Shown here in pieces: positions 49,260 through 56,646 of a DNA stretch of 64,000 bases (its first letter is position 1; each line of letters starts with the position of its first letter). Origin of the DNA: Bacteroidota bacterium (lineage in GTDB: Bacteria; Bacteroidota; Bacteroidia; Chitinophagales; Chitinophagaceae); NCBI GenBank assembly GCA_023391015.1, contig JAEWBT010000058.1, positions 15,911-79,910 on the forward strand. The letters are read 5' to 3'. A program made the position numbers and the translations under genes. Under the pieces are notes generated by a model. The model did no database searches. It saw only the letters and a program-made list of their open reading frames with translations, and was not told the origin of the DNA.

Positions 49260-49262
49260 CAC

Positions 49263-49292
49263 AAAAAGGTCAGCAGTTTTGCTGGCCTTTTT
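49263..49292 (+). terminator. ancestral tRNA-Leu terminator, displaced by integration
   Basis: AAAAAGGTCAGCA, loop GTTT, TGCTGGCCTTTTT, directly after attR. Together with the tRNA 5' part it would have formed the original transcription unit. Confidence 0.75.
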
Positions 49293-49342
49293 GTTTTTGT
49301 GGATGCTAAGAGCTGCATGTGCCGCGTGCCATCAGTCAATCC

Positions 49343-49386
49343 TTTCTACTCTTGGCTTTGCCACACGGCAAAGCCAAGAGTAGAAA
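49343..49386. terminator. perfect 20-bp hairpin downstream of the TPR gene
   Basis: TTTCTACTCTTGGCTTTGCC, loop ACAC, then the exact complement. It has no T tract, but its place between convergent units suggests termination or RNA 3' protection. The rest of 49056-49421 has no gene. Confidence 0.6.
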
Positions 49387-49421
49387 GCCACCAGAAATGC
49401 GACTGGTACGGCCCGGCTGCC

Positions 49422-51449
49422 CTAATTTCCGAATCCGGCAACTTCAGTATTATTTTCCGGAATTTTTCCGCCTATGCCCAAAATCCGGTACGCCAGTTCG
49501 ATACCGGCAGCTTCCGGCTTTTTGAGATTATATGTGCAGCTTTGTGGTACTACAACTATTTTGCCATTCGGGGCTGTTGTAGCGTAAGAAACCCGCATGG
49601 TTTTTCCGTCAGCCTTCTCAAACCGCAGGGTCGCAACCAAAGCGTCATTTTTTGGTTCTGTATTCAGGTTACACTTCTTTAACCGGGAAATCACATTCGC
49701 ATCCACCGCTCCTTCGGTTTGAATCCGTACCGGAATGCGCAGGTCCGAAAAAGGCAAGAGTTGCGGAAACAGCTGAGCCACATCCAACAGGTGCTCGTCT
49801 CTTTTTTTGCCTTCGTCGGCATCGTCGGCCAGTTGGGCCAGAGCCAGCGATTTGCGGGCAAAAAGGAGCGTTTCATAATCCACATCCGCACCTTCCTCAA
49901 AAGGGCTGATGGCGGCCAGTTGCTTTGTGGCTTCGGCGCTTTTGCCTTGTTGCAACAGGAGGCGGGCGGTCAGATACCGGAAATATTTCCGGACGCGCGG
50001 CCGTGGATCGGTCTCTATCTGTGGCTGAAATTTTTGGAGAAAATATTTCGTGGAAAATCCGGAAATTAAGGTCCAGATTTCATCCCAGCCCACCACGCTT
50101 TCGGTAGAAAAAACCTTGTAAAGCACGCGGTCGCGCTCCGGGTTTCGGGCCAACTGGTTGATAATCAAAAACCGTTGTAGCATCAGCAAACTTTTGCGCC
50201 GCGCCAGTTCCCACAAGGCTGCCGGACGATACCACCAGCCTTTATTTTCAAACTTCACCATCGCCACGCGTTGTTCTGCCTGAAACAGCTTTTGCAACTG
50301 AATGGCAAAGTCGTAGTGCGGCTGCCCCAGCGAGGTGCCGATGTGTAATTCCCGGAAATCGCCCGCCTTTTGAAGCGTTTTTTCGGCGTTGGATACCTGC
50401 CCGTCGTAGGCCTCGCTACGCGCTTTGGCAATCTGATACCAGCCATAGCCAGGCTGCGACCGGTGGCTTTGAATCATCTCTTCGGCCAGTTGGATGCCCG
50501 CCTTGGGCTGTGCTTTGTAGATATTGAGGATAGACGAGAAATAAGCCCATTCCTGCAAGCGATTGTCGCCGCCCTCCATCAGGCTGGCCATGGCATACTC
50601 GGCTTCTGCCGTCCGGAAATCGGCCAGAATGGCCTGGAAATTCGCGTAGTTGTTGTGGCTCGGTTGTCCGCCTTCCTGCAATAACTCATAATAGTGCTGC
50701 GCACTGTCGATAGCGAACCCGTAGCTGTAGAGAATGGCTTTGTAGTGATACACGCCGAGGTAATCTGCCGTGTAGCTTTCGGGGGTAAAAAAACCGCTGT
50801 TGAACTGCTGCGAGCGATCGATGCGCTGGAGAGCGGTATCCAGAAAACGGGCGGCGAGCGCTTCGTTGCCGTCGATGCTGGCCTGAAGAAACGGGTATTT
50901 GGCCGCCGTATAAATCCGGTTGCGGTGCGTTACCCACATCAGCATGTTGTAGGCGTCAAAAAAGTCGCGCTGAAAGTTCCAGGCCAGATACCGGCGAATG
51001 GTGTTGTAAGATTCCTGCGCCTGCTCCAGGTTGTTGTAGCACTGCACCAGCGTAGAAATCGCCAGTGCATAATCGGTTTGAATGGGGTAGGCGGCGAGGT
51101 AAGCGGTGAGATCGGTGGTGCGGGTGCGCAGCTGCCGGGCATAGTCGCGCTCCAAGAGGCGCAGGCAGGTTTCCAGCGAGCGGGCAGCGGTTTTAAAACC
51201 CGTGGCGTCGGCGGCGCGGTTGAATTTCGCCATCCCTTCCACCAAATGCCCCACGTAATAGGTGCTGTCAATCCGCAAAAACTCGCGGCTGCGCGGACCG
51301 GCTTCTTCGGAGTAGATGTTGAGGACCGTGCGCTTGGCATCTATCTCCCGCCTTTGGGCAGACTTTGCTACGCCCTGCGCCCGGATTCCGCCACTGCTGA
51401 GCAACAGAATGCCCAGGAGGAAGGCGGCAGCTATTTTCCGGAAAGCCAT
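49422..51449 (-). CDS. exported TPR-like helical repeat protein
   Basis: A 675-residue protein with a signal peptide (MAFRKIAAAFLLGILLLSSGGIRAQ). Most of the rest looks like degenerate TPR or related helical hairpins (YALAISTLVQCYNNLEQAQESYNTI, AEYAMASLMEGGDNRLQEWAYF, ARSEAYDGQVSNAEKTLQKAGDF, LTARLLLQQGKSAEATKQLAAI). The last about 120 residues are beta-rich (VSYATTAPNGKIVVVPQSCTYNL) and end near YRILGIGG. It lies 15 bp downstream of the moxR ATPase gene, so the two form an operon. MoxR ATPases commonly assist assembly of neighbouring proteins, so this is a plausible client or partner. Confidence 0.75.
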   Translation of the reverse strand: MAFRKIAAAFLLGILLLSSGGIRAQGVAKSAQRREIDAKRTVLNIYSEEAGPRSREFLRIDSTYYVGHLVEGMAKFNRAADATGFKTAARSLETCLRLLERDYARQLRTRTTDLTAYLAAYPIQTDYALAISTLVQCYNNLEQAQESYNTIRRYLAWNFQRDFFDAYNMLMWVTHRNRIYTAAKYPFLQASIDGNEALAARFLDTALQRIDRSQQFNSGFFTPESYTADYLGVYHYKAILYSYGFAIDSAQHYYELLQEGGQPSHNNYANFQAILADFRTAEAEYAMASLMEGGDNRLQEWAYFSSILNIYKAQPKAGIQLAEEMIQSHRSQPGYGWYQIAKARSEAYDGQVSNAEKTLQKAGDFRELHIGTSLGQPHYDFAIQLQKLFQAEQRVAMVKFENKGWWYRPAALWELARRKSLLMLQRFLIINQLARNPERDRVLYKVFSTESVVGWDEIWTLISGFSTKYFLQKFQPQIETDPRPRVRKYFRYLTARLLLQQGKSAEATKQLAAISPFEEGADVDYETLLFARKSLALAQLADDADEGKKRDEHLLDVAQLFPQLLPFSDLRIPVRIQTEGAVDANVISRLKKCNLNTEPKNDALVATLRFEKADGKTMRVSYATTAPNGKIVVVPQSCTYNLKKPEAAGIELAYRILGIGGKIPENNTEVAGFGN

Positions 51450-51464
51450 GATTTAAAGTTCGTC

Positions 51465-52547
51465 CTAAAACAGTTTGAGTCTGGAAAGCCGGTCGCCTTC
51501 GGTTTTTAAAATACTTTCCAGCGCGGTTGCTTTGCCTTCGCGGGTGCGGTAGCCGAGGCGGTGTTCCAACACGGGGCGGGCAAGGGCCAGAACGTCTTCT
51601 TCGTTTACAAAATCGCGCCCTTTCACCAGGGCCCACGCGCGCAGGCAACGGATAAAAGCAATGCCCGCGCGGGTGGAAGCACCCAGCACAATATCGCTGT
51701 GCTCCCGCGTCTTCCGGACAATATGGGCCACCGAGCGCAGGATTTCCTCATGCACAAAAACGGTTTCGGTAGCCCGTTGCAAAGCCATTACATCGTCCAG
51801 TGTCAAAACGGGTTGCAGGTCGGTGAGGTTTTGGCGGATACCGGCGTAAGAGCGGTAGATGTCCAGCTCGGTTTCTTCATCCACATACCCAAAATATAAC
51901 TTGATGAAAAAGCGGTCGAGCTGGGCGGCGGGCAGGGGATAGGTGCCTTCCATTTCCACCGGGTTTTGGGTAGCCATGGTGAAAAACACGTCTTCCAACA
52001 GATACGTCTGATCGCCGGTCGTGATTTGTCCTTCGGCCATCGCTTCCAGCAAGGCGCTTTGCACTTTGGGCGAAGCACGGTTGATTTCATCGGCGAGCAG
52101 AATATTGCAGAAAATCGGCCCTTTCCGGAAGGTAAAGTCGCGGGTGCGGTCGTCGAAAATATGCGCCCCGATTAGGTCCAGCGGCAGGAGGTCGGGGGTA
52201 AACTGAATGCGCTTGAAGAGGGCCCCCCTCAATCCCCCCGAAGGGGGGAGGTTTCCGGAAAATGTGCTTTGGTCTCCGGAAAATGTGCTTTGGATTCCGG
52301 AATCGCTACGGTTGTCTCCCCCTCCTTCGGAGGGGGTTGGGGGGAGGCCTGTTGGGGGGAGGCCGATACATTGCGCCAGCGTTCGCGCCATCACGGTTTT
52401 GCCGGTACCGGGATTGTCTTCCAGCAACACGTGGCCGCCGGCAAAAAGCGCGGTGAGAATCAGTTCAATCTGCGTGCGCTTGCCGCGAACAACGGTTTCA
52501 ATTTGGGCGACGAGTTTCTCAATAGAATCTGCGGGCGAATGAGTCAT
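51465..52547 (-). CDS. MoxR family AAA+ ATPase carrying a 46-residue repeat-derived insert
   Basis: A 360-residue AAA+ ATPase of the MoxR branch, chaperone-like in function. Walker A is NPGTGKTVMART (about residues 40-51), Walker B LLADEINRASPK, sensor 1 in TMATQNPVEMEGTYPLP, the arginine finger near QLDRFF, and sensor 2 in GASTRAGIAFIR. Between CIGLP and FKRIQFTPDLLP, normally contiguous, 46 extra residues occur (positions 52218-52355, Gly/Pro/Ser-rich, with GLPPTGLPPT and two QSTFSG copies). The insert keeps the frame open and is made of intergenic-type hairpin repeats. The site is the loop after the Walker A helix, which may tolerate it. Co-transcribed with the TPR gene. Confidence 0.9.
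   Translation of the reverse strand: MTHSPADSIEKLVAQIETVVRGKRTQIELILTALFAGGHVLLEDNPGTGKTVMARTLAQCIGLPPTGLPPTPSEGGGDNRSDSGIQSTFSGDQSTFSGNLPPSGGLRGALFKRIQFTPDLLPLDLIGAHIFDDRTRDFTFRKGPIFCNILLADEINRASPKVQSALLEAMAEGQITTGDQTYLLEDVFFTMATQNPVEMEGTYPLPAAQLDRFFIKLYFGYVDEETELDIYRSYAGIRQNLTDLQPVLTLDDVMALQRATETVFVHEEILRSVAHIVRKTREHSDIVLGASTRAGIAFIRCLRAWALVKGRDFVNEEDVLALARPVLEHRLGYRTREGKATALESILKTEGDRLSRLKLF
52218..52355. repeat. 138-bp in-frame repeat insertion inside moxR
   Basis: It contains TCCCCCC-GAA-GGGGGGA (52233-52249), CCCCCTCC-TTC-GGAGGGGG (52318-52336), two direct copies of TCCGGAAAATGTGCTTTGG, TTCCGGAA sites, and a 15-bp direct duplication at one edge. It is similar in type to the intergenic C/G-run hairpin near 25794. 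Confidence 0.85.
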
Positions 52548-52635
52548 ACTGAAAGAGCACCAAAAGTCTGGCGGAGCAATACTTGAAAAGAGAATTTATA
52601 CTAAAGCAATTATTCTGAAAGGAGCCGGATAAACA

Positions 52636-53136
52636 CTAAGGATGGATGATACCTTTTATGATAAGTCCATCTATAGTTCCCCCCATACCCATGTAGGTAT
52701 CGTAATTAATCCGGAAGAGGTTATTGGTTACGTAAATCACTGGCGGTTGGACATTTGGTGTTATCATATTGCGCGCCGCTCCTCCCTGACCGGATATTTT
52801 ATTGCCCGGCAAAATAGTGAGAGAACTATCTCTGAATCTAAAAGTATCAACACCAATGAGGAGATACCTTCTTGCAGGATCTGCTGCGGTTGTATCTACC
52901 GTTAGGCTGTCCCAAATATCCACAGTCTTATTCCAAGACTTATATCCATTATGACGATCCGTGTGGAACCCACCACTATCAGTGATTTGATAACAGATTT
53001 TATAAGGCCTGGCTATGGGCTGTTGTGGCGCTTGTGGCGTAGTCGGGGTAGACGGGGCCGGCGTAGGGCTGCCGGTTTCTTTTCTACAAGCCCCCGCCAG
53101 GCAAAGCAGCAGAAAGGCAGAAAGCGCTTTTTTCAT
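52636..53136 (-). CDS. putative lipoprotein
   Basis: A 166-residue protein with a lipoprotein signal (MKKALSAFLLLCLAGACRKE) and a Pro/Thr-rich spacer (TPAPSTPTTPQAPQQP). A beta-rich domain of about 120 residues follows (YKICYQITDSGGFHTD, RRYLLIGVDTFRFRDSSLTILPG, PVIYVTNNLFRINYDTYMGMGGTIDGLIIKG), similar in outline to small lipocalin-like lipoproteins of Bacteroidota. No named family recognised. It starts 8 bp after porX and may be co-transcribed with it. A fairly AT-rich gap of 88 bp separates it from moxR. Confidence 0.7.
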   Translation of the reverse strand: MKKALSAFLLLCLAGACRKETGSPTPAPSTPTTPQAPQQPIARPYKICYQITDSGGFHTDRHNGYKSWNKTVDIWDSLTVDTTAADPARRYLLIGVDTFRFRDSSLTILPGNKISGQGGAARNMITPNVQPPVIYVTNNLFRINYDTYMGMGGTIDGLIIKGIIHP

Positions 53137-53144
53137 AGGAATCG

Positions 53145-54707
53145 TTATTTGCTCACCAGCCGCACCACCGGCACAATCATTTCTTCCAGCGAGATGCCGC
53201 CATGCTGAAACGTGTCGCGATAGTATTGCACGTAGTGATTGTAGTTATTCGGGTAGCAGAGGAAAATATCTTCCTTCGCGAAAATAAAGGTAGAAGAAAC
53301 GTTCGGGCGCGGCAAACCGGCCAGCTTCGGGTCGCGGAAGGCCAGCACATCTTTCTCCTCAAACGCCAGATTCCGGCCATGCTTATAGCGCAGATTGGTA
53401 GTTGTCGTGCGGTCGCCCACACATTTGCTGGGCTTCTGCACCCGCACCGTGCCGTGGTCGGTGGTGATAAACAACTGAATGCCTTTGTCAGCGATTTTTT
53501 TCAGGGCGCGGTACAGGGGCGAATGTTCAAACCAGCTCACCGTCAGCGAGCGATAACTCACCTCGTCGCCGGCCAGTTCCTTCAGCACTTCCATCTCGGT
53601 GCGGGCATGGGAGAGCATATCCACAAAGTTGTACACCACCACGTTCAGGTCGTTCTTCAGGTAGTTGTGGATGTTGTCCTCAAAGTCTTTGCCGTCGTGG
53701 TTGTTGGTGATTTTAGTGTAGGTCGCCTTGATATTTTCCAGTCGGTGGCGCTTCAGGTTGTCGCGCAGGAAAAGCTCTTCCGAGAGGTTTTTGCCGCCTT
53801 CTTCGTCGTCGTTTTTCCAGTCTTTGGGGAATTTCTGGGCAATGTCCATCGGCAGCATCCCGGCAAAAAACGCATTGCGGGCATATTGCGTGGCCGTCGG
53901 CAGGATGGAATAAAAACTATCTTCTTCCACCACGCGGAAAAGGTCGGTCAGAATCGGTTCAATCACTTTCCACTGGTCAAAACGCAGGTTGTCTATCAAG
54001 ACCATAAACGTGGGCACGCCCGGCTCAATATGGGGAAAGATTTTCCGGGCCATCACCTCATGTGAAAGCAGCGGGGCATCGGCGTCTTTTCCGGAAATCC
54101 AGCTTGCATAATTTTTAGAGATAAACTTAAAAAACGAGGTGTTGGCTTCGCTTTTCTGGCTTTCTAAGATCTCCAGCATCTCGGGCGAGTCCGAAGCGGT
54201 GAGCTCCAGTTCCCAGCGCACCAGTTTGGCGTACAGTTCTTTCCACTCCTGCGCATTCGGGGCAGACGAAAGCTGCATGAAAAGATTCCGGAATTCCTGC
54301 TGAAAAGCCGTGGTGGTGGCTTCACTCACCAGCCGCTTGCCATCCATGATTTTTTTCAAACTCAGTAACACCTGATTGGGATTGACCGGCTTGATAAGGT
54401 AATCGGCAATCTGCGCGCCGAGGGCCTCTTCCATAATGTTTTCGGCTTCGTTTTTCGTCACCATTACCACCGGCAGCAGCGGGCGGATTTCCTTGATGCG
54501 CGACAGCGTTTCCAGGCCGGTCAGTCCGGGCATGGATTCATCCAGCAGCACTACATCGGGTTGGTTGTCGGCGAGGTATTCCAGCGCGTCGTGGCCGTTG
54601 GAGAAAGGGGTTACGTTATAGCCTTTGCCTTTCAGAAAAAGCATCTGGGATTTGAGGGAAGCGATTTCATCATCTACCCAGATGATGTCGGCTTGCGTAG
54701 TGTTCAT
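53145..54707 (-). CDS. porX: T9SS regulator PorX: response regulator with PglZ effector domain
   Basis: A 520-residue protein. Residues 1-120 are a receiver domain with acidic VDDE (11-14), phosphoacceptor D56 in VVLLDESMPG, and the later K in DYLIKPVNP. A helical linker leads to a PglZ domain of the alkaline-phosphatase superfamily from about residue 200: FMVLIDNLRFDQW, PTATQYARNAFFAG, VYNFVDMLSHAR, LFITTDHGTVRVQKPSK. PorX with the sensor kinase PorY controls expression and function of the type IX secretion system, and its PglZ domain has phosphodiesterase activity. The two T9SS-sorted proteins in this window are plausible clients. The kinase gene is not adjacent, as usual. Confidence 0.95.
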   Translation of the reverse strand: MNTTQADIIWVDDEIASLKSQMLFLKGKGYNVTPFSNGHDALEYLADNQPDVVLLDESMPGLTGLETLSRIKEIRPLLPVVMVTKNEAENIMEEALGAQIADYLIKPVNPNQVLLSLKKIMDGKRLVSEATTTAFQQEFRNLFMQLSSAPNAQEWKELYAKLVRWELELTASDSPEMLEILESQKSEANTSFFKFISKNYASWISGKDADAPLLSHEVMARKIFPHIEPGVPTFMVLIDNLRFDQWKVIEPILTDLFRVVEEDSFYSILPTATQYARNAFFAGMLPMDIAQKFPKDWKNDDEEGGKNLSEELFLRDNLKRHRLENIKATYTKITNNHDGKDFEDNIHNYLKNDLNVVVYNFVDMLSHARTEMEVLKELAGDEVSYRSLTVSWFEHSPLYRALKKIADKGIQLFITTDHGTVRVQKPSKCVGDRTTTTNLRYKHGRNLAFEEKDVLAFRDPKLAGLPRPNVSSTFIFAKEDIFLCYPNNYNHYVQYYRDTFQHGGISLEEMIVPVVRLVSK

Positions 54708-54812
54708 TTAATAAAGAAAAGAGAGAAAAAGAAGCGTTGGAAAGTGGAAACGAAAAAGGTCAATTTCGCGTTTGAAAAGCCGGAACGGAATCGTCTGGAA
54801 AATAAAAACGAA

Positions 54813-55280
54813 ATGGCTGCCTTTATCGTACAATCCGCTGTCTTAAAAGATGTGCCCCAAATTTATAACCTTATCCAAAAGCTGGCCGAGTATGAGCGCG
54901 AACCCAATGCCGTCACCCTTTCGCTGGCGCAGTTTGCCGAAGACGGATTTGGTACATCCCCTCTCTGGCAGGCGCTGGTTGCCAGGTCGGATGAAACGGT
55001 TATAGGCTTTGCACTCTGGTACGTGCGGTACTCTACCTGGAAAGGTCGCCGGCTGTATCTGGAAGATTTATACGTAGAAGAAGGCTGGCGGCGTGCCGGA
55101 GTCGCTACCGCGCTGATGGATGGTTTGGTAGCGCTGGTACGGCAAAACGGTTTTTCCGGAATGGTCTGGCAGGTGCTTTCTTGGAACGAGCCGGCTAAAG
55201 CGTTTTACCGGAAATACAACCCGGCTGTGATTTTTGACGCGGGGTGGGAGAACGTATCCCTAACGCCCTTTGGGGATTAG
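54813..55280 (+). CDS. GNAT family N-acetyltransferase
   Basis: A 155-residue acetyltransferase of the diamine/thialysine acetyltransferase-like group. It has VLKDVPQIYNLIQKLAEYE at the start, IGFALWYVRYSTWKGRRLYLEDLYVEE in the middle, the acetyl-CoA loop RRAGVATALMDGL and a terminal VLSWNEPAKAFYRKY. WKGRRLYLEDLYV is typical of SSAT-like proteins, so a polyamine or aminoacyl substrate is likely but unproven. The ATG at 54813 (MAAFIVQSA) is preferred; upstream codons overlap the divergent porX start region. Confidence 0.87.
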   Translation: MAAFIVQSAVLKDVPQIYNLIQKLAEYEREPNAVTLSLAQFAEDGFGTSPLWQALVARSDETVIGFALWYVRYSTWKGRRLYLEDLYVEEGWRRAGVATALMDGLVALVRQNGFSGMVWQVLSWNEPAKAFYRKYNPAVIFDAGWENVSLTPFGD

Positions 55281-55287
55281 GGATACG

Positions 55288-55351
55288 CGTTGGAGCCGAA
55301 GGCGTTGGAACTTCGTGTTGGGTTGCACGTTGGAGCCCTGCGGGCGTTGGA
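55288..55351. repeat. triloop mini-hairpin array (TTGGA linkers)
   Basis: TTGGA-GCC-GAA-GGC-G-TTGGA (55290-55309) and TTGGA-GCCC-TGC-GGGC-G-TTGGA (55330-55351), the complement orientation of the TCCAAC-linked arrays. Confidence 0.78.
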
Positions 55352-55490
55352 AGTTTGTGGTTTGAGGTCAAAATCCTACAAACGCCGTTCACAACAGCCT
55401 TTTGTCCTCCTGCGCTTTACGAAAGCAATTGCTCTCTACTGTGAAGTTTCAACAGTTCCACCAGCGCCGTTACCGCATCTTTGTGCTTCT

Positions 55491-55570
55491 TCCAACATAG
55501 AACGCCAACGCCCAAAGGGCTCCAACGGCAACGCCTTTAACACTATCCAACGCCACGAAGTGGCTCCAAC
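55491..55570. repeat. triloop mini-hairpin array directly before fmt
   Basis: GCCC-AAA-GGGC (55510-55520) and GCCAC-GAA-GTGGC (55552-55564), each flanked by CCAAC/TCCAAC. The array ends 5 bp before the fmt ATG. A CATCTTTG -7-like element at about 55477 would place the array in the fmt leader. Confidence 0.78.
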
Positions 55571-55575
55571 CCTCT

Positions 55576-56499
55576 ATGCGTATTATTTTCTTCGGAACCC
55601 CCGATTTTGCGGTTGCTTCCCTGCGGGCCCTTTTGGAAAGCGGCCACGACATTGCCGCCGTCGTGACGGCCCCCGATAAGCCCGCCGGTCGCGGACAGCA
55701 ACTAAGCCAGTCGGCAGTGAAAAAATATGCGGTGGAACAAGGGCTCCAAATCCTGCAACCCGAAAAGCTGAAAGGGTCAGAATTTTTAGAAACATTGCGC
55801 GAACTGGCTGCTGAACTGCACGTGGTGGTCGCCTTCCGGATGTTGCCGGAGGCGGTTTGGGCGATGCCGCCGCTGGGAACCATCAACGTCCACGCCTCTT
55901 TGCTGCCGCAATACCGCGGCGCCGCGCCCATCAACTGGGCCATCATCAATGGCGAAAGCTTTACGGGCGTGACGACCTTCCAACTGCAACAGGAAATTGA
56001 CACCGGCGGGATTTTGCTACAAAAAGAAACCGCCATCCTGCCGGGCGACGATTTTGGAACGCTCTACCAAAAGTTGATGGAGCAAGGGGCAGCGCTTCTC
56101 ACCGAAACGGTGCAGGAATTGGCCGCCGGAACGCTCCAGCCCAAACCACAGCCGCAACATCCGGAAGGACTTCAACACGCGCCCAAGATTTTCAAAGCCG
56201 ACTGCGAACTGGATTTTTCGCAATCGGCGGAAGCAGTGCATAATAAGGTTCGTGGCCTATCACCCTTTCCAACTGCTTATACCTTTCTGGATGGCAAAGC
56301 CCTGCGCATCTTTAAAAGCCGGTTTGAGGTTGTGAAAGAAGATTATCCACTGCCCAAACCCGGTGATTATGAAACAGATAGAAAGTCTTATCTGCGCTTT
56401 GCTACCCCAGACGGCTGGCTGTGGGTGGAAGAACTGCAACTGGAAGGCAAAAAAAGGATGAGCGTTCCGGAATTTTTGCGCGGCTACCGGTTTTCTTAA
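55576..56499 (+). CDS. fmt: methionyl-tRNA formyltransferase
   Basis: A 307-residue enzyme that formylates initiator Met-tRNA from 10-formyl-THF. The Rossmann start MRIIFFGTPDFAVASLRAL, the signature HASLLPQYRGAAPINWAIINGE (about residues 106-127) with catalytic Asn/His/Asp context, and GVTTFQLQQEIDTG are standard. The C-terminal OB-like tRNA-binding domain (ALRIFKSRFEVV ... LWVEELQLEGKKRM) is complete. The start codon lies 5 bp after a mini-hairpin array, so the message leader may be strongly structured. Confidence 0.96.
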   Translation: MRIIFFGTPDFAVASLRALLESGHDIAAVVTAPDKPAGRGQQLSQSAVKKYAVEQGLQILQPEKLKGSEFLETLRELAAELHVVVAFRMLPEAVWAMPPLGTINVHASLLPQYRGAAPINWAIINGESFTGVTTFQLQQEIDTGGILLQKETAILPGDDFGTLYQKLMEQGAALLTETVQELAAGTLQPKPQPQHPEGLQHAPKIFKADCELDFSQSAEAVHNKVRGLSPFPTAYTFLDGKALRIFKSRFEVVKEDYPLPKPGDYETDRKSYLRFATPDGWLWVEELQLEGKKRMSVPEFLRGYRFS

Positions 56500-56646
56500 A
56501 GCTATAGATAACGAGAAGTCAATCTGGATATTGCAAAAATGCCTTTTCGCTCCAGACCGACAGCAGCTTTGGCCGAGGCAGTTATTTCCCGGAAAAATTG
56601 CTTCTATTTCCGGAAATTATCCTTTCGGTTCTGGTGTGAGGCAGGA

